Positions 1 through 9,348 of a DNA stretch of 64,000 nucleotides are shown one piece after another. The DNA is from Sphingomonas panacis (lineage in GTDB: Bacteria > Pseudomonadota > Alphaproteobacteria > Sphingomonadales > Sphingomonadaceae), in contig NZ_CP014168.1 of the NCBI RefSeq assembly GCF_001717955.1, positions 62,001 to 126,000 on the forward strand. Direction: 5' to 3'. Every line of letters begins with the position of its first letter. The stretch's first letter is position 1. The notes under the pieces are model-generated. The model was not told the origin of the DNA. It saw only the letters and a list, made by a program, of their open reading frames with translations, and made no database searches. Made by a program: the position numbers and the translations under genes.

Positions 1-602
1 CGCAGGTTGGCGACGCCGAGGAAGCGGACGCGCTGGCCGACACGTAAAGTCCCGACTGCCGGCTTCACCCCGCGCAGCGCACTGGCGGTCAGCGCGCGAC
101 CGAGATCGGCGAAGGCGAGTTGGTCGGCGAAGTCATTGAAAGCCACGAAAGGCAGGGCATCGCGTACCGCCGCACCCGACACGACAGGGCCTATCTGAAC
201 CTGCGCGGTGCGGCCGAGCACATCGGCGAGCGCTATTTCCGCCGTGCCGCGCCGCGATCCCGCATCGACGCGCGACACCACGCCCTCTCCGCGCACGACG
301 AAGGTCCATGCGGAGCCCTCCCCGACGCGGCGCCCCAGCTTGGCACCGGCCAGTTCCATGCCACCGTCGACAGCTGTGAGCAGATCTCGCGCCGACACCG
401 CCTTGCGATCGAGTTCCGGCAGCACCTTGCGCGCCCAGATGGCATCGACATAGCGCGGGGCGTCGAAATCGGACCCGCGACGCGCACGGATCGCACGGTC
501 CTCTTCCACGCTAAGCACCTTGCAGCCGCCGAGCAGCGCTACACCCAGAGACAATGCGGGAAAAAGAAACCGCCCAAACCGGCGCGGAGCCACGAAAATC
601 AT
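1..602 (-). CDS. DUF2291 family periplasmic lipoprotein (partial, runs off left edge)
   Basis: The start is ATG at 600-602 read on the minus strand; an upstream ATG at 608-610 hits a stop after two codons. The reading frame stays open to the window edge, giving about 200 residues. The N-terminus is basic, then hydrophobic, and ends in a lipobox (LLGGC, Cys27), so export and lipidation are expected. The following stretch KVLSVEEDRAIRARRGSDFD and the motif around ARKVLPELDRKA are typical of DUF2291. From family knowledge, such genes usually accompany ribose/xylose-type ABC importers. The gene is divergent from the split transketolase operon, which suggests that the rest of a sugar transporter operon lies beyond the left edge. 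The molecular function is not known. Confidence 0.75.
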   Translation of the reverse strand, partial: MIFVAPRRFGRFLFPALSLGVALLGGCKVLSVEEDRAIRARRGSDFDAPRYVDAIWARKVLPELDRKAVSARDLLTAVDGGMELAGAKLGRRVGEGSAWTFVVRGEGVVSRVDAGSRRGTAEIALADVLGRTAQVQIGPVVSGAAVRDALPFVAFNDFADQLAFADLGRALTASALRGVKPAVGTLRVGQRVRFLGVANL

Positions 603-738
603 CAAGACATACCCCTCCGCGCCGTGATCCGAAGCCTGTTAGCCCCGGTCTTTTTACATTTCTCTTCGAAACCTGCCGCGCACGGCACACCTTGTCAAAC
701 AGTTTCACCACCGCAAATCGCCGATCTCTTACGAATCC

Positions 739-751
739 GGTATGCCATACC
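739..751. promoter_or_regulatory. Candidate operator palindrome between DUF2291 and transketolase genes
   Basis: GGTATGCCATACC is an inverted repeat with 5-bp arms and a 3-bp spacer, followed by an AT-rich stretch (aaaattaat). It lies in the 233-bp divergent region, about 85 bp before the transketolase start. TGGTAT/ATACC half-sites are reminiscent of GntR-family (UxuR/ExuR-like) operators. The regulator itself is not in the window, so the assignment is an inference. Confidence 0.4.
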
Positions 752-835
752 AAAATTAATGAAGATATTCGAAAGTTCCGCTTGCGCCCTCTCCGCCATG
801 ACGGTACGTCCGCAGCCCTGATTAGGAGAGCTTCA

Positions 836-1714
836 TTGCCAGAGTCGTTGGCTGCCCCGGCATCTATGGGCGAGACCCCGCCGGAAATGGACCCGCGCAT
901 CACGATCGTCCGTGGGCGCGCGAACTGGATGCGCCGCCGGATCATCCAGATGATCTATGAAGCGCGCCAGGGGCATCCCGGCGGAGATCTGTCCGCCACC
1001 GACGTGCTGGCGACACTCTATTACGCGGTGATGCGCTACGATGCCGCCAACCCTACCGATCCGAAGCGCGACCGCTTCGTGATGAGCAAGGGGCATTGCA
1101 CCGGTGCGCTTTACACAGCGCTCGCCGGAGCTGGCTTCTTCCCCGAGGAAGAGTTGTCGACCTATCTTCAGCCCAACTCGCGCCTCAACGGTCATCCCAA
1201 CCGCATGTATCTGCCCGGCGTCGAGACCAATACCGGTCCGCTCGGTCACGGGCTTCCGGTCGCTCTGGGCATCGCCATAGCCGGGCAAATCGACGGCGCC
1301 GACTATCGCACTTTTGTACTGACCGGCGACGGCGAGTTGCAGGAAGGCAGCATGTGGGAAGCGGCGATGCTCGCCGGGCACCGCAAGCTCGACACGCTGA
1401 CTGTCATTGTCGATCGCAACCGGCTCCAGCAGGGCGCGCGCACCGAGGACACCAACGCGCTTGAGCCGCTCGGCGACAAATGGGCCGCCTTCGGCTGGGA
1501 GGTCCACAGCATCGACGGCCACGATTACGCCGCGCTGCTGGAGGTGATCGAAGCTCCCGCCCACGGCAAGCCACGCGTCATCATCGCAAATACCCTCAAG
1601 GGGAACGGGATCTCCTTCATGCAGGATCAGGCAAGCTGGCACCACGGCGTTCCCAATGCCGAGCAGTACGCACTCGCGCTTCAGGAACTCACCTTGCCGG
1701 AGGACGCCGCGTGA
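836..1714 (+). CDS. Transketolase, N-terminal (thiamine diphosphate-binding) subunit
   Basis: This is one half of a split transketolase, about 292 residues; single-chain transketolases run to about 650. I chose the TTG start at 836 because AGGAG sits at 824-828, 7 nt upstream, in frame; an in-frame ATG follows at 866. Seen motifs are HPGGDLSATDVL, the GHGLPVALGIA segment, and the ThDP/Mg site GDGELQEGSMWEA with a downstream VDRN. It overlaps the next gene by 4 nt (GTGA), so the two subunits are probably made in equal amounts. It transfers two-carbon ketol units between sugar phosphates. The sugar kinase immediately downstream suggests that its donor or acceptor is the product of a dedicated sugar pathway rather than the housekeeping pentose-phosphate cycle. 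Confidence 0.88.
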   Translation: MPESLAAPASMGETPPEMDPRITIVRGRANWMRRRIIQMIYEARQGHPGGDLSATDVLATLYYAVMRYDAANPTDPKRDRFVMSKGHCTGALYTALAGAGFFPEEELSTYLQPNSRLNGHPNRMYLPGVETNTGPLGHGLPVALGIAIAGQIDGADYRTFVLTGDGELQEGSMWEAAMLAGHRKLDTLTVIVDRNRLQQGARTEDTNALEPLGDKWAAFGWEVHSIDGHDYAALLEVIEAPAHGKPRVIIANTLKGNGISFMQDQASWHHGVPNAEQYALALQELTLPEDAA

Positions 1715-2667
1715 GCGCCGCCGCACCGGCCGCACCCGGCCTGTTCGACTGCCGCGACGCATATGTTCGCACCGTCGAGGCGCTCGCCGCCGATGACGCG
1801 CGCATCGTCGCCGTCGTCAATGACAGTGTGGGATCGAGCAAGCTCGGCACGTTCCGTGACAGGTTTCCGGACCGGCTCGTCAACGTCGGTATCGCCGAGC
1901 AGAACATGGTCGGCGTCGGTGCCGGCCTCGCCAATGGCGGGAAGATCCCGTTCGTCAGCGGCGCGGCCTGCTTTTTGACCGCGCGTGCGCTGGAGCAGAT
2001 CAAGGTCGACGTGGCCTACAGCAATGCCAACGTGAAGCTGTGCGGCATCTCGAGCGGCGTCGCATACGGCGAACTCGGCGCGACTCACCATTCGATCGAA
2101 GATCTGGCCTGGCTGCGACCACTGCGCAACCTGACTGTCATCGTCCCTTCGGACCCTGCCGAGACTGCGGCGGCGATCCGTGCGGCAGCGGCCTTTGAGG
2201 GCCCGGTCTTCATCCGAATCAGCCGCATGCCCGTTCCGGAACTCGATCACCCGGCGACGTTTGAGATCGGCAAGGCGGAAGTGCTGCGCGACGGCAACGA
2301 CGTGACCCTCATCGCGACCGGCACCCTCGTCCACCGCGCGCTCGCCGCTGCCGACGCACTGGCCGCCGAAGGTATTTCCGCACGCGTCGTCAACATGGCG
2401 ACGATCACCCCGCTGGACGAGACGACCATCCTCGCCGCCGCGCGCGAAACCGGCGCGATCGTTACCGCTGAGGAGCATGTCGTGCGCGGCGGCCTTGGCG
2501 GCGCGGTTGCGGAAACGGTTGCGACGCGGCATCCCGTGCCGATGCGTATCATCGGCTTCGACGGATTCCAGCCCACCGGCTCGGCCGAATGGATGATGGA
2601 GCGCGCCGGCCTCACCGCCGAAGGCATCGCCGCCGCCGCGCGCGAACTGGTCGGCCTGAAGGCGTGA
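1711..2667 (+). CDS. Transketolase, C-terminal subunit
   Basis: This is the pyrimidine-binding plus C-terminal half of the split transketolase, 318 residues from a GTG start that overlaps the preceding stop (GTGA). Seen motifs are VNVGIAEQNMVGVGAGLA, which carries the conserved Glu that activates thiamine diphosphate, the segment GELGATHHSIEDLAWLR, and a C-terminal domain with TLIATGTLVHRAL and EEHVVRGGLGGAV. The gene is translationally coupled on both sides: its own stop overlaps the kinase start by 4 nt (GTGA at 2664-2667). From family knowledge, split transketolases paired with a kinase occur in specialised ketose routes, for example apulose-4-phosphate transketolase. The actual substrate here is not readable from sequence. 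Confidence 0.88.
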   Translation: MSAAAPAAPGLFDCRDAYVRTVEALAADDARIVAVVNDSVGSSKLGTFRDRFPDRLVNVGIAEQNMVGVGAGLANGGKIPFVSGAACFLTARALEQIKVDVAYSNANVKLCGISSGVAYGELGATHHSIEDLAWLRPLRNLTVIVPSDPAETAAAIRAAAAFEGPVFIRISRMPVPELDHPATFEIGKAEVLRDGNDVTLIATGTLVHRALAAADALAAEGISARVVNMATITPLDETTILAAARETGAIVTAEEHVVRGGLGGAVAETVATRHPVPMRIIGFDGFQPTGSAEWMMERAGLTAEGIAAAARELVGLKA

Positions 2668-4136
2668 CGCAAAGCGGCACGATCCTGGCGATCGATCAGG
2701 GGACGTCGAACACCAAGGCGCTGCTGATCGCGCCCGACGGAACCGTCATCGCCCGCGCGTCTCGGGCGATGACGCTGCAACACCCGCAACCCGGCTGGGC
2801 CGAACAATCCGCCGAGGCGATCTGGGCGAGCGTGCAGGCGGTCATCGCCGATCTGGTCGCACAAGCTCCCGACGACACGCCGGCCGCGTTGGCGATCAGC
2901 AACCAGCGCGAAACGATCGTGCTGTGGGATGCCGCGACAAGCAAGCCGCTCGCCCCCGCGATAAGCTGGCAATGCCGGCGCTCCTCGACGCGCTGCCATG
3001 CCTTGCGGGAGGCCGGGTACGAAGCACTGCTGCTGGCGCGAACCGGCCTCGGTATCGATCCACTTTTCCCCGCCGCCAAGCTGGCGTGGCTGCTCGATGC
3101 CGTACCGGACGCGCGCACGCGCGCGCAAGCGGGCGAACTGCGCGCGGGTACGATCGATGCGTGGCTGCTCTGGAACCTCACCGGCGGCGCGGTCCATGCG
3201 ACCGACCACGGCAACGCCTCGCGCACGCAATTGCTCGATCTGGAACGCGGCGCGTGGGACGCCGAGCTCGCCGCCTTGTTCGGCCTGCCGCTGTCGTTGC
3301 TCCCCGAGGTGCGCGCGTCGGACAGCCATTTCGGAACCGTTGTTGCGGGCGCGACCACGCTTTCCGCTGGCATCCCCGTACATGCGATGATGGGAGACTC
3401 CCACGCGGCCCTGTTCGGCCACGGCATCACCGCGCCGGGCGAGGCGAAGGTGACGATCGGCACGGGTTCGTCGATCATGACGCTCAGCGCGGCGCCGGTG
3501 CGGTCCGCCAACGGCCTGTCGGGCACGATCGCCTGGAGCCGGGCGGATGGCATCCGTTACGCCATCGAAGGCAACATCACCGTCTCGGGGCAAGCGGCGG
3601 CGTTCGCGACGCGGCTGCTGTCGGCCGCCGACGAAACCGCACTCTCGGCGCTTGCGCAGACAGTCGAGGACAGCGGCGGAGTGGTGTTCGTGCCCGCGCT
3701 CGCCGGGCTGGGCGCGCCGCATTGGCAGGATCGTGCACGCGGCCTCGTCACCGGCATGACGCTGGGGACCACCCCGGCGCATGTCGCGCGCGCCACCTTC
3801 GAGGCGATCGCGATGCAGATCGTCGACGTGTGCCGCGCGATGGAGGTCGATATCGGGGCGCCCCTGCCCGGCGTCTGCGTAGATGGCGGCGCGACCCGTG
3901 ACACCTTCCTGATGCAGTTGCTCGCCGACTTGCTCGATCGACCCGTAACGCGCCGCGCCAACGCCGAACTGAGCGCACTCGGCGCGGCGCGACTGGCGGC
4001 GGCGGCGATCGGCCTCGACCTCCCCGACGCGGCGGCGGACAGCACGGTTTTCCACCCGCTGATGAGGCCGGATCAGCGGAAAACAATTCACCGGACATGG
4101 CAAGCCGCCATCCGCCGGTCGTTGGTCGACGTCTGA
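2664..4136 (+). CDS. FGGY-family carbohydrate kinase (glycerol-kinase-like, altered substrate site)
   Basis: 490 residues from the GTG at 2664 that overlaps the transketolase stop. The N-terminal ATP-binding fold has DQGTSNTKAL. NQRET lies at residues 80-84, the catalytic base is Asp245 in MMGDSHAALFGHG, and GTGSS and GAPHWQDRARG follow. The overall layout matches glycerol kinase closely. However, the Tyr that packs on glycerol (in the family motif DPYF) is replaced by Leu (DPLF, residues 132-135). This argues for a different polyol or ketose substrate. Neighbouring split transketolase genes suggest a ketose kinase whose phosphorylated product is cleaved by the transketolase. Substrate candidates such as apulose are inference only, because no isomerase or dehydrogenase of such a pathway is visible. 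Confidence 0.82.
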   Translation: MTQSGTILAIDQGTSNTKALLIAPDGTVIARASRAMTLQHPQPGWAEQSAEAIWASVQAVIADLVAQAPDDTPAALAISNQRETIVLWDAATSKPLAPAISWQCRRSSTRCHALREAGYEALLLARTGLGIDPLFPAAKLAWLLDAVPDARTRAQAGELRAGTIDAWLLWNLTGGAVHATDHGNASRTQLLDLERGAWDAELAALFGLPLSLLPEVRASDSHFGTVVAGATTLSAGIPVHAMMGDSHAALFGHGITAPGEAKVTIGTGSSIMTLSAAPVRSANGLSGTIAWSRADGIRYAIEGNITVSGQAAAFATRLLSAADETALSALAQTVEDSGGVVFVPALAGLGAPHWQDRARGLVTGMTLGTTPAHVARATFEAIAMQIVDVCRAMEVDIGAPLPGVCVDGGATRDTFLMQLLADLLDRPVTRRANAELSALGAARLAAAAIGLDLPDAAADSTVFHPLMRPDQRKTIHRTWQAAIRRSLVDV

Positions 4137-4232
4137 CGCCGTGTCACGAACGCCAACGTCCACGGCCTGCGCGCATATTCGTAACTCCAAACGTTCGACA
4201 AAAACCCGTCACATCGGGACAATGGGGAGAGC

Positions 4233-5834
4233 ATGGCCATGAACAGGCATTTGACGATCACGCGGCGCGGCCTGATAGGATCGGTCGCGGCACTCGGCGC
4301 ACTGGCGACCTCGCGCGCTTTCGCCAGGGATTTCGGCGCGGCGACCGCGATCGTGGAAACGGCGAGCGGCCCGTTACGCGGCCGTTTCGAGGCGGGCGAT
4401 GTCCAGGCGTTCAAGGGCCTGCGCTACGCCGCGCCACCGGTCGGTCCGCTCCGCTTCCGCCCGCCCCAGCCGCTCGCCAAATGGACCGGAATCATCGACG
4501 CGGCGCAATTCGGCAACGCGGCCATCCAGTCGCCCCGCCAGCCCGATGCGCCTTTCGACGAGCGTCAGAGCGAGGACTGCCTGTTCCTCAACGTCTGGAC
4601 GCCGGACCTGGCAGGCAAGAAGCCGGTTATGGTCTGGCTGCACGGCGGCGCATTCTCGTCGGGCGCGGCTGGACGGCCGACCTATTGGGGACAGCAATTC
4701 GCGCGCGACGGCGTGGTTCTGGTCTCGGTCAACCATCGGTTGAACGTGTTCGGCTTCATGCAATTGCCCGACGCTTGGGGACCGGATTACGCCTCCTCCG
4801 GGATCGCCGGCATGCTCGACATCGTGCAGGCGCTGCAATGGGTCAAAGCCAATATCGCCAGGTTCGGCGGCGATCCCGACAACGTGACGATCTTCGGCGA
4901 AAGCGGTGGCGGCGCGAAGGTGTCGTTGCTGCTCGGCATGCCGCCCGCGCGCGGCCTGTACCACAAGGCGATCATCCAGAGCGGGGCCGCACTGGATGCC
5001 ACGCCGCGCGCCTACGCGCAGTCGCTGGGCAATGCGCTGACCGAGGTTCTGGGCGTCAAGCCGGGCGACGTGTCCGCGCTCGCGGCCGTTGACACGCAGA
5101 AGATCTTCGACAGCCAGCAGAGGGCTATCGACGCGGTGGCGAAGCTCGATCGCGGCGGCTTCCTGTCGGGCGGGTTCACCCCCAGCATCGACGGCAACGC
5201 CTTACCGCGCGGCCCCTTCACACCCGAGGCGCAGCCATGGATTGCGGACATCCCGCTCATCGTCGGCACCAACAAGGACGAAGGCACGATGTTCGCGCTC
5301 GGCAATGCCGCGCTGGCGGGCGCGACCGACGCGACCTTCGACGCGGAGGTGCGCAAGGCCTATCCCAAGCAGGCGGACAAGGTCGCGGCGGCCTTCCGCG
5401 CCGCCTATCCGGGGTATACGCCTGCCGACCTCATCACCGCGATGAACGGCAACCGGATGTTCTGGGTCGATTCCATCAAACTCGCCGAACGCAAGACCCG
5501 TCAGCCCGCACCGGTTTGGATGTACCGTATGGACCACGAACTGCCGACGATGGGCGGGCGCCTGAAGGCGGGCCACGCGACCGAATTGTCCTATGTCTTC
5601 GGCACCTACGACAACATTCCGAACTTTGTGGGCACGGGGCCGGAGCCCGCGCGCATGTCGGCGCAGATGCATCCGGCGTGGGTCGCCTTCGCCAAGGCCG
5701 GTAAGCCGGAGGCGCCGACCCTGCCCGCCTGGCCGCAATACGACCTCGCCAGGCGCCAGACGATGATCTTCAACCTGGAAAGCCACGTCGAGAGCGATCC
5801 CCATGGCGATCTGCGCAAGCTGATCGTGGCCTGA
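4233..5834 (+). CDS. Type-B carboxylesterase, Tat-exported
   Basis: 533 residues. GGGGAGAG lies just upstream of the ATG at 4233; a second ATG two codons later is also possible. A twin-arginine signal (TITRRGLIGSVAALGALA, residues 8-25) is followed by an Ala-rich cleavage region. The alpha/beta-hydrolase core shows the family signature EDCLFLNVW, the oxyanion-hole segment HGGAFSSG (about 137-144) and the nucleophile Ser224 in FGESGGGAKV. The acid is likely in NKDEGT and the histidine in GHATELSYVFG. It hydrolyses carboxylic esters in the periplasm or outside the cell. It is separated by 97 bp from the kinase, so it probably has its own promoter. Plant cell-wall acyl esters are plausible substrates given the other loci, but this is inference. 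Confidence 0.85.
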   Translation: MAMNRHLTITRRGLIGSVAALGALATSRAFARDFGAATAIVETASGPLRGRFEAGDVQAFKGLRYAAPPVGPLRFRPPQPLAKWTGIIDAAQFGNAAIQSPRQPDAPFDERQSEDCLFLNVWTPDLAGKKPVMVWLHGGAFSSGAAGRPTYWGQQFARDGVVLVSVNHRLNVFGFMQLPDAWGPDYASSGIAGMLDIVQALQWVKANIARFGGDPDNVTIFGESGGGAKVSLLLGMPPARGLYHKAIIQSGAALDATPRAYAQSLGNALTEVLGVKPGDVSALAAVDTQKIFDSQQRAIDAVAKLDRGGFLSGGFTPSIDGNALPRGPFTPEAQPWIADIPLIVGTNKDEGTMFALGNAALAGATDATFDAEVRKAYPKQADKVAAAFRAAYPGYTPADLITAMNGNRMFWVDSIKLAERKTRQPAPVWMYRMDHELPTMGGRLKAGHATELSYVFGTYDNIPNFVGTGPEPARMSAQMHPAWVAFAKAGKPEAPTLPAWPQYDLARRQTMIFNLESHVESDPHGDLRKLIVA

Positions 5835-5846
5835 ACCCGTCCTTTC

Positions 5847-5882
5847 AGCCGCCGCCCAATTTTCGCGGATCGGGCGGCGGCT
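5847..5882. terminator. Strong hairpin between convergent genes (candidate bidirectional terminator)
   Basis: AGCCGCCGCCC (5847-5857) and GGGCGGCGGCT (5872-5882) form a perfect 11-bp stem around a 14-nt loop. It lies exactly between the stop of the esterase (5834) and the stop of the convergent DUF1593 gene (5888). There is no clear U-tract on either side, so termination efficiency is uncertain. Confidence 0.6.
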
Positions 5883-5887
5883 TCACG

Positions 5888-7462
<1,575 letters not shown>

Positions 7463-7474
7463 TCAACACCTCTC

Positions 7475-7492
7475 TTCGATTTGTTTCGATTT
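7475..7492. promoter_or_regulatory. Tandem TTCGATTT repeat in a divergent promoter region
   Basis: Two copies of TTCGATTT start exactly 10 bp apart (7475 and 7485), just upstream of the DUF1593 start codon. The one-turn spacing recalls the DeoR-type repeats of the nearby aga locus, but the core differs (TTCGATT against TTCGTT). It could be a binding site for a related regulator. Confidence 0.3.
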
Positions 7493-7699
7493 ATTATGAT
7501 CAAAAGCTGCGGCGAGGATGCCGGCTTGTCAAGGTTCGACCGCAATCGCGACAAAAGAGATCGCAAAGCGGTGGATGGCGCGAACGGCATTTCAAAGTTA
7601 TACGAAGATTATCGGCGTTCTTGCTCGATTTCACGAGGTCGCGCGTTTCGGCATGGGCGACACCGCGCGATTGTGCGACACCCGCAATAGCGATATAGA

Positions 7700-7715
7700 T
7701 ATGTGTCATAACATA
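7700..7715. promoter_or_regulatory. Small inverted repeat just before the MFS gene
   Basis: TATGT and ACATA arms flank a 6-bp spacer (GTCATA), 16-32 bp before the GTG start of the permease. This is a possible operator. The arms are short, so chance is a real alternative. Confidence 0.25.
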
Positions 7716-7731
7716 ATTTGGAGAGGCGCTC

Positions 7732-9078
7732 GTGCCCACCGATCCCCGCGACCTGATCAATCACTCGCCAATGTCGCGCTTTCAATGGGGAATCGTCGGG
7801 GTCATGGTCGGCCTCAACGCGCTCGACGGGTTCGATGTGCTGTCGATCAGCTTCGCGTCGCCCGGCATCGCGCGCGCGTGGGGGATCGATCGCGGTGCGC
7901 TCGGCATCGTGCTGTCGATGGAATTGATCGGGATGGCGCTGGGCTCGATCCTGCTCGGCGGCGTGGCCGATCGGCTGGGGCGGAGGCGAACGATTCTCGG
8001 CTGTCTGCCGGTGATGGCGGTCGGAATGCTCGGCGCATCGAGTGCGCACACTGTGTTGGCTCTCTGTCTATGGCGCGTGCTGACCGGCATCGGCATCGGC
8101 GGGATGCTTGCCGTCACCAACGCCGCCGTATCGGAAGCCGCCAACGCAACTCAGCGCAGCCTGTGCGTGGTGCTAATGGCGGCAGGCTATCCGCTCGGCG
8201 CGGTGATCGGCGGATCGATCTCGGCGCTGTTGCTGCAACATGCTGACTGGCCGATCGTGTTCCAGTTCGGTGCGATCGTGACCCTGTGCTTCGTGCCGCT
8301 GGTGTGGTGGTGCGCGCCCGAATCGATCGCGTTCGGGATGCAACGCCGCACGCCCAGTACACTCGCCGGCATCAACGCGACGCTCGCGCGGATGGGGCAT
8401 CCGCCCGTCGATACGCTGCCGCCTCTTGCAGATTTCCCGCGCAAGGCGCCGCTCGCAACTCTGTTCTCGCCAGATCTGGCGCGACGGACGATCCTGATGA
8501 CGATCGCCTATTTCGCGCAGTTGATGAGCTTCTATTTCATTCTGAAATGGACGCCCAAGATCGTCGTGGACATGGGCTTCGCGCCCGCGTCTGCGGCGGG
8601 CGTGCTGGTGTGGACCAACATCGGCGGGACGATCGGTGCCGTACTGTTCGGCCTGTTGACGATCCGCCTGCCGCTCCGGCCGATGACGATCGCCGCAATG
8701 GCGATGTCGGTGGTGCTGATCGTCGCGTTTGGCCACGGCCAGGCCGGACTCGGCACGATGGCGGCCATGGCCGCTGCGACCGGCTTCTTCACCAACGCCG
8801 GCATCGTCGGCCTCTACGCGCTGATCGCGCGCGATTTCCCGACCTCGGTGCGTGCCGCCGCGACCGGTTTCGCCATCGGTGTCGGGCGTGGTGGCTCCGC
8901 TCTCGCTCCCGCGCTGGCCGGTTTCATGTTCGGGAGCGGCGTCGGTTTGCAGGCCGTGGCGATCGTGATGGCATCGGGATCACTGATCGCGCTTCTGGCA
9001 CTCGCGGCTTTGCCCATCAACGCGTCGCTGCCGACAAGCCGCAAAGCCGGAATCCGCGATACGCGCATGAACGGCTGA
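7732..9078 (+). CDS. MFS permease, aromatic acid:H+ symporter (AAHS)-like
   Basis: 448 residues from a GTG start with GGAGAGG about 6 nt upstream. The sequence shows twelve probable membrane segments. The first-helix signature LDGFDVLSISFASPGIARAW is characteristic of the AAHS family. The loop 2-3 motif GGVADRLGRRRTI is the general MFS motif, and a second copy is partly kept after helix 8. Such carriers import aromatic or small organic acids by proton symport. Its position beside an exported carboxylesterase allows the idea that it takes up the acid released by ester hydrolysis, but the DUF1593 gene lies between them on the other strand and no operon joins them. Confidence 0.8.
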   Translation: MPTDPRDLINHSPMSRFQWGIVGVMVGLNALDGFDVLSISFASPGIARAWGIDRGALGIVLSMELIGMALGSILLGGVADRLGRRRTILGCLPVMAVGMLGASSAHTVLALCLWRVLTGIGIGGMLAVTNAAVSEAANATQRSLCVVLMAAGYPLGAVIGGSISALLLQHADWPIVFQFGAIVTLCFVPLVWWCAPESIAFGMQRRTPSTLAGINATLARMGHPPVDTLPPLADFPRKAPLATLFSPDLARRTILMTIAYFAQLMSFYFILKWTPKIVVDMGFAPASAAGVLVWTNIGGTIGAVLFGLLTIRLPLRPMTIAAMAMSVVLIVAFGHGQAGLGTMAAMAAATGFFTNAGIVGLYALIARDFPTSVRAAATGFAIGVGRGGSALAPALAGFMFGSGVGLQAVAIVMASGSLIALLALAALPINASLPTSRKAGIRDTRMNG

Positions 9079-9095
9079 GCTAGAGCATTTTTCGA

Positions 9096-9272
9096 TCAAA
9101 AAGCATCATATCCGCAGTGAGCGAAGTAATTTTTGCACTCTGCCGGGGTGAATTCGTCGATAGATTAACCGATAATGCGCCAGAGGTCATCAACCGTTCT
9201 GGCAGCGGCTTTGCGTAGCAAGGTCTTGAGTTTCGAGAAGGCGTTCTCGATCGGATTGAAGGCGATTGTACC
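9096..9272 (-). pseudogene. IS630-family transposase remnant (C-terminus only)
   Basis: Read on the minus strand, 9272 to 9096 gives TIAFNPIENAFSKLKTLLRK, then AAARTVDDLWRIIG, an in-frame TAA, and IDEFTPAECKNYFAHCGYDAF. This is the DDE C-terminal end of IS630-type transposases, where NPIE carries the last catalytic Glu. The N-terminal two thirds are missing and a nonsense codon interrupts the rest, so it is a dead fragment. It sits between the MFS gene and the receptor gene, at the left end of the aga locus. Confidence 0.75.
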
Positions 9273-9295
9273 GACCGCACAAAGCCCGGTTGCTT

Positions 9296-9336
9296 TACAG
9301 TCCGCCTGCGCGACCATCGATCACAGGCGGACTGTA
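9296..9336. terminator. 13-bp stem hairpin downstream of the TonB receptor gene
   Basis: TACAGTCCGCCTG (9296-9308) pairs perfectly with CAGGCGGACTGTA (9324-9336) around a 15-nt loop, 13 nt beyond the receptor stop codon. No T-run follows on the minus strand. It may stop transcription or protect the 3' end of the receptor mRNA; it could also be a trace of the neighbouring IS remnant. Confidence 0.5.
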
Positions 9337-9348
9337 GAAGCGAAGCAA

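Noticed and set aside
9080..9280. 66-codon minus-strand frame with ATG
   Set aside because: It is in a different frame from the IS630 homology, which accounts for this DNA.
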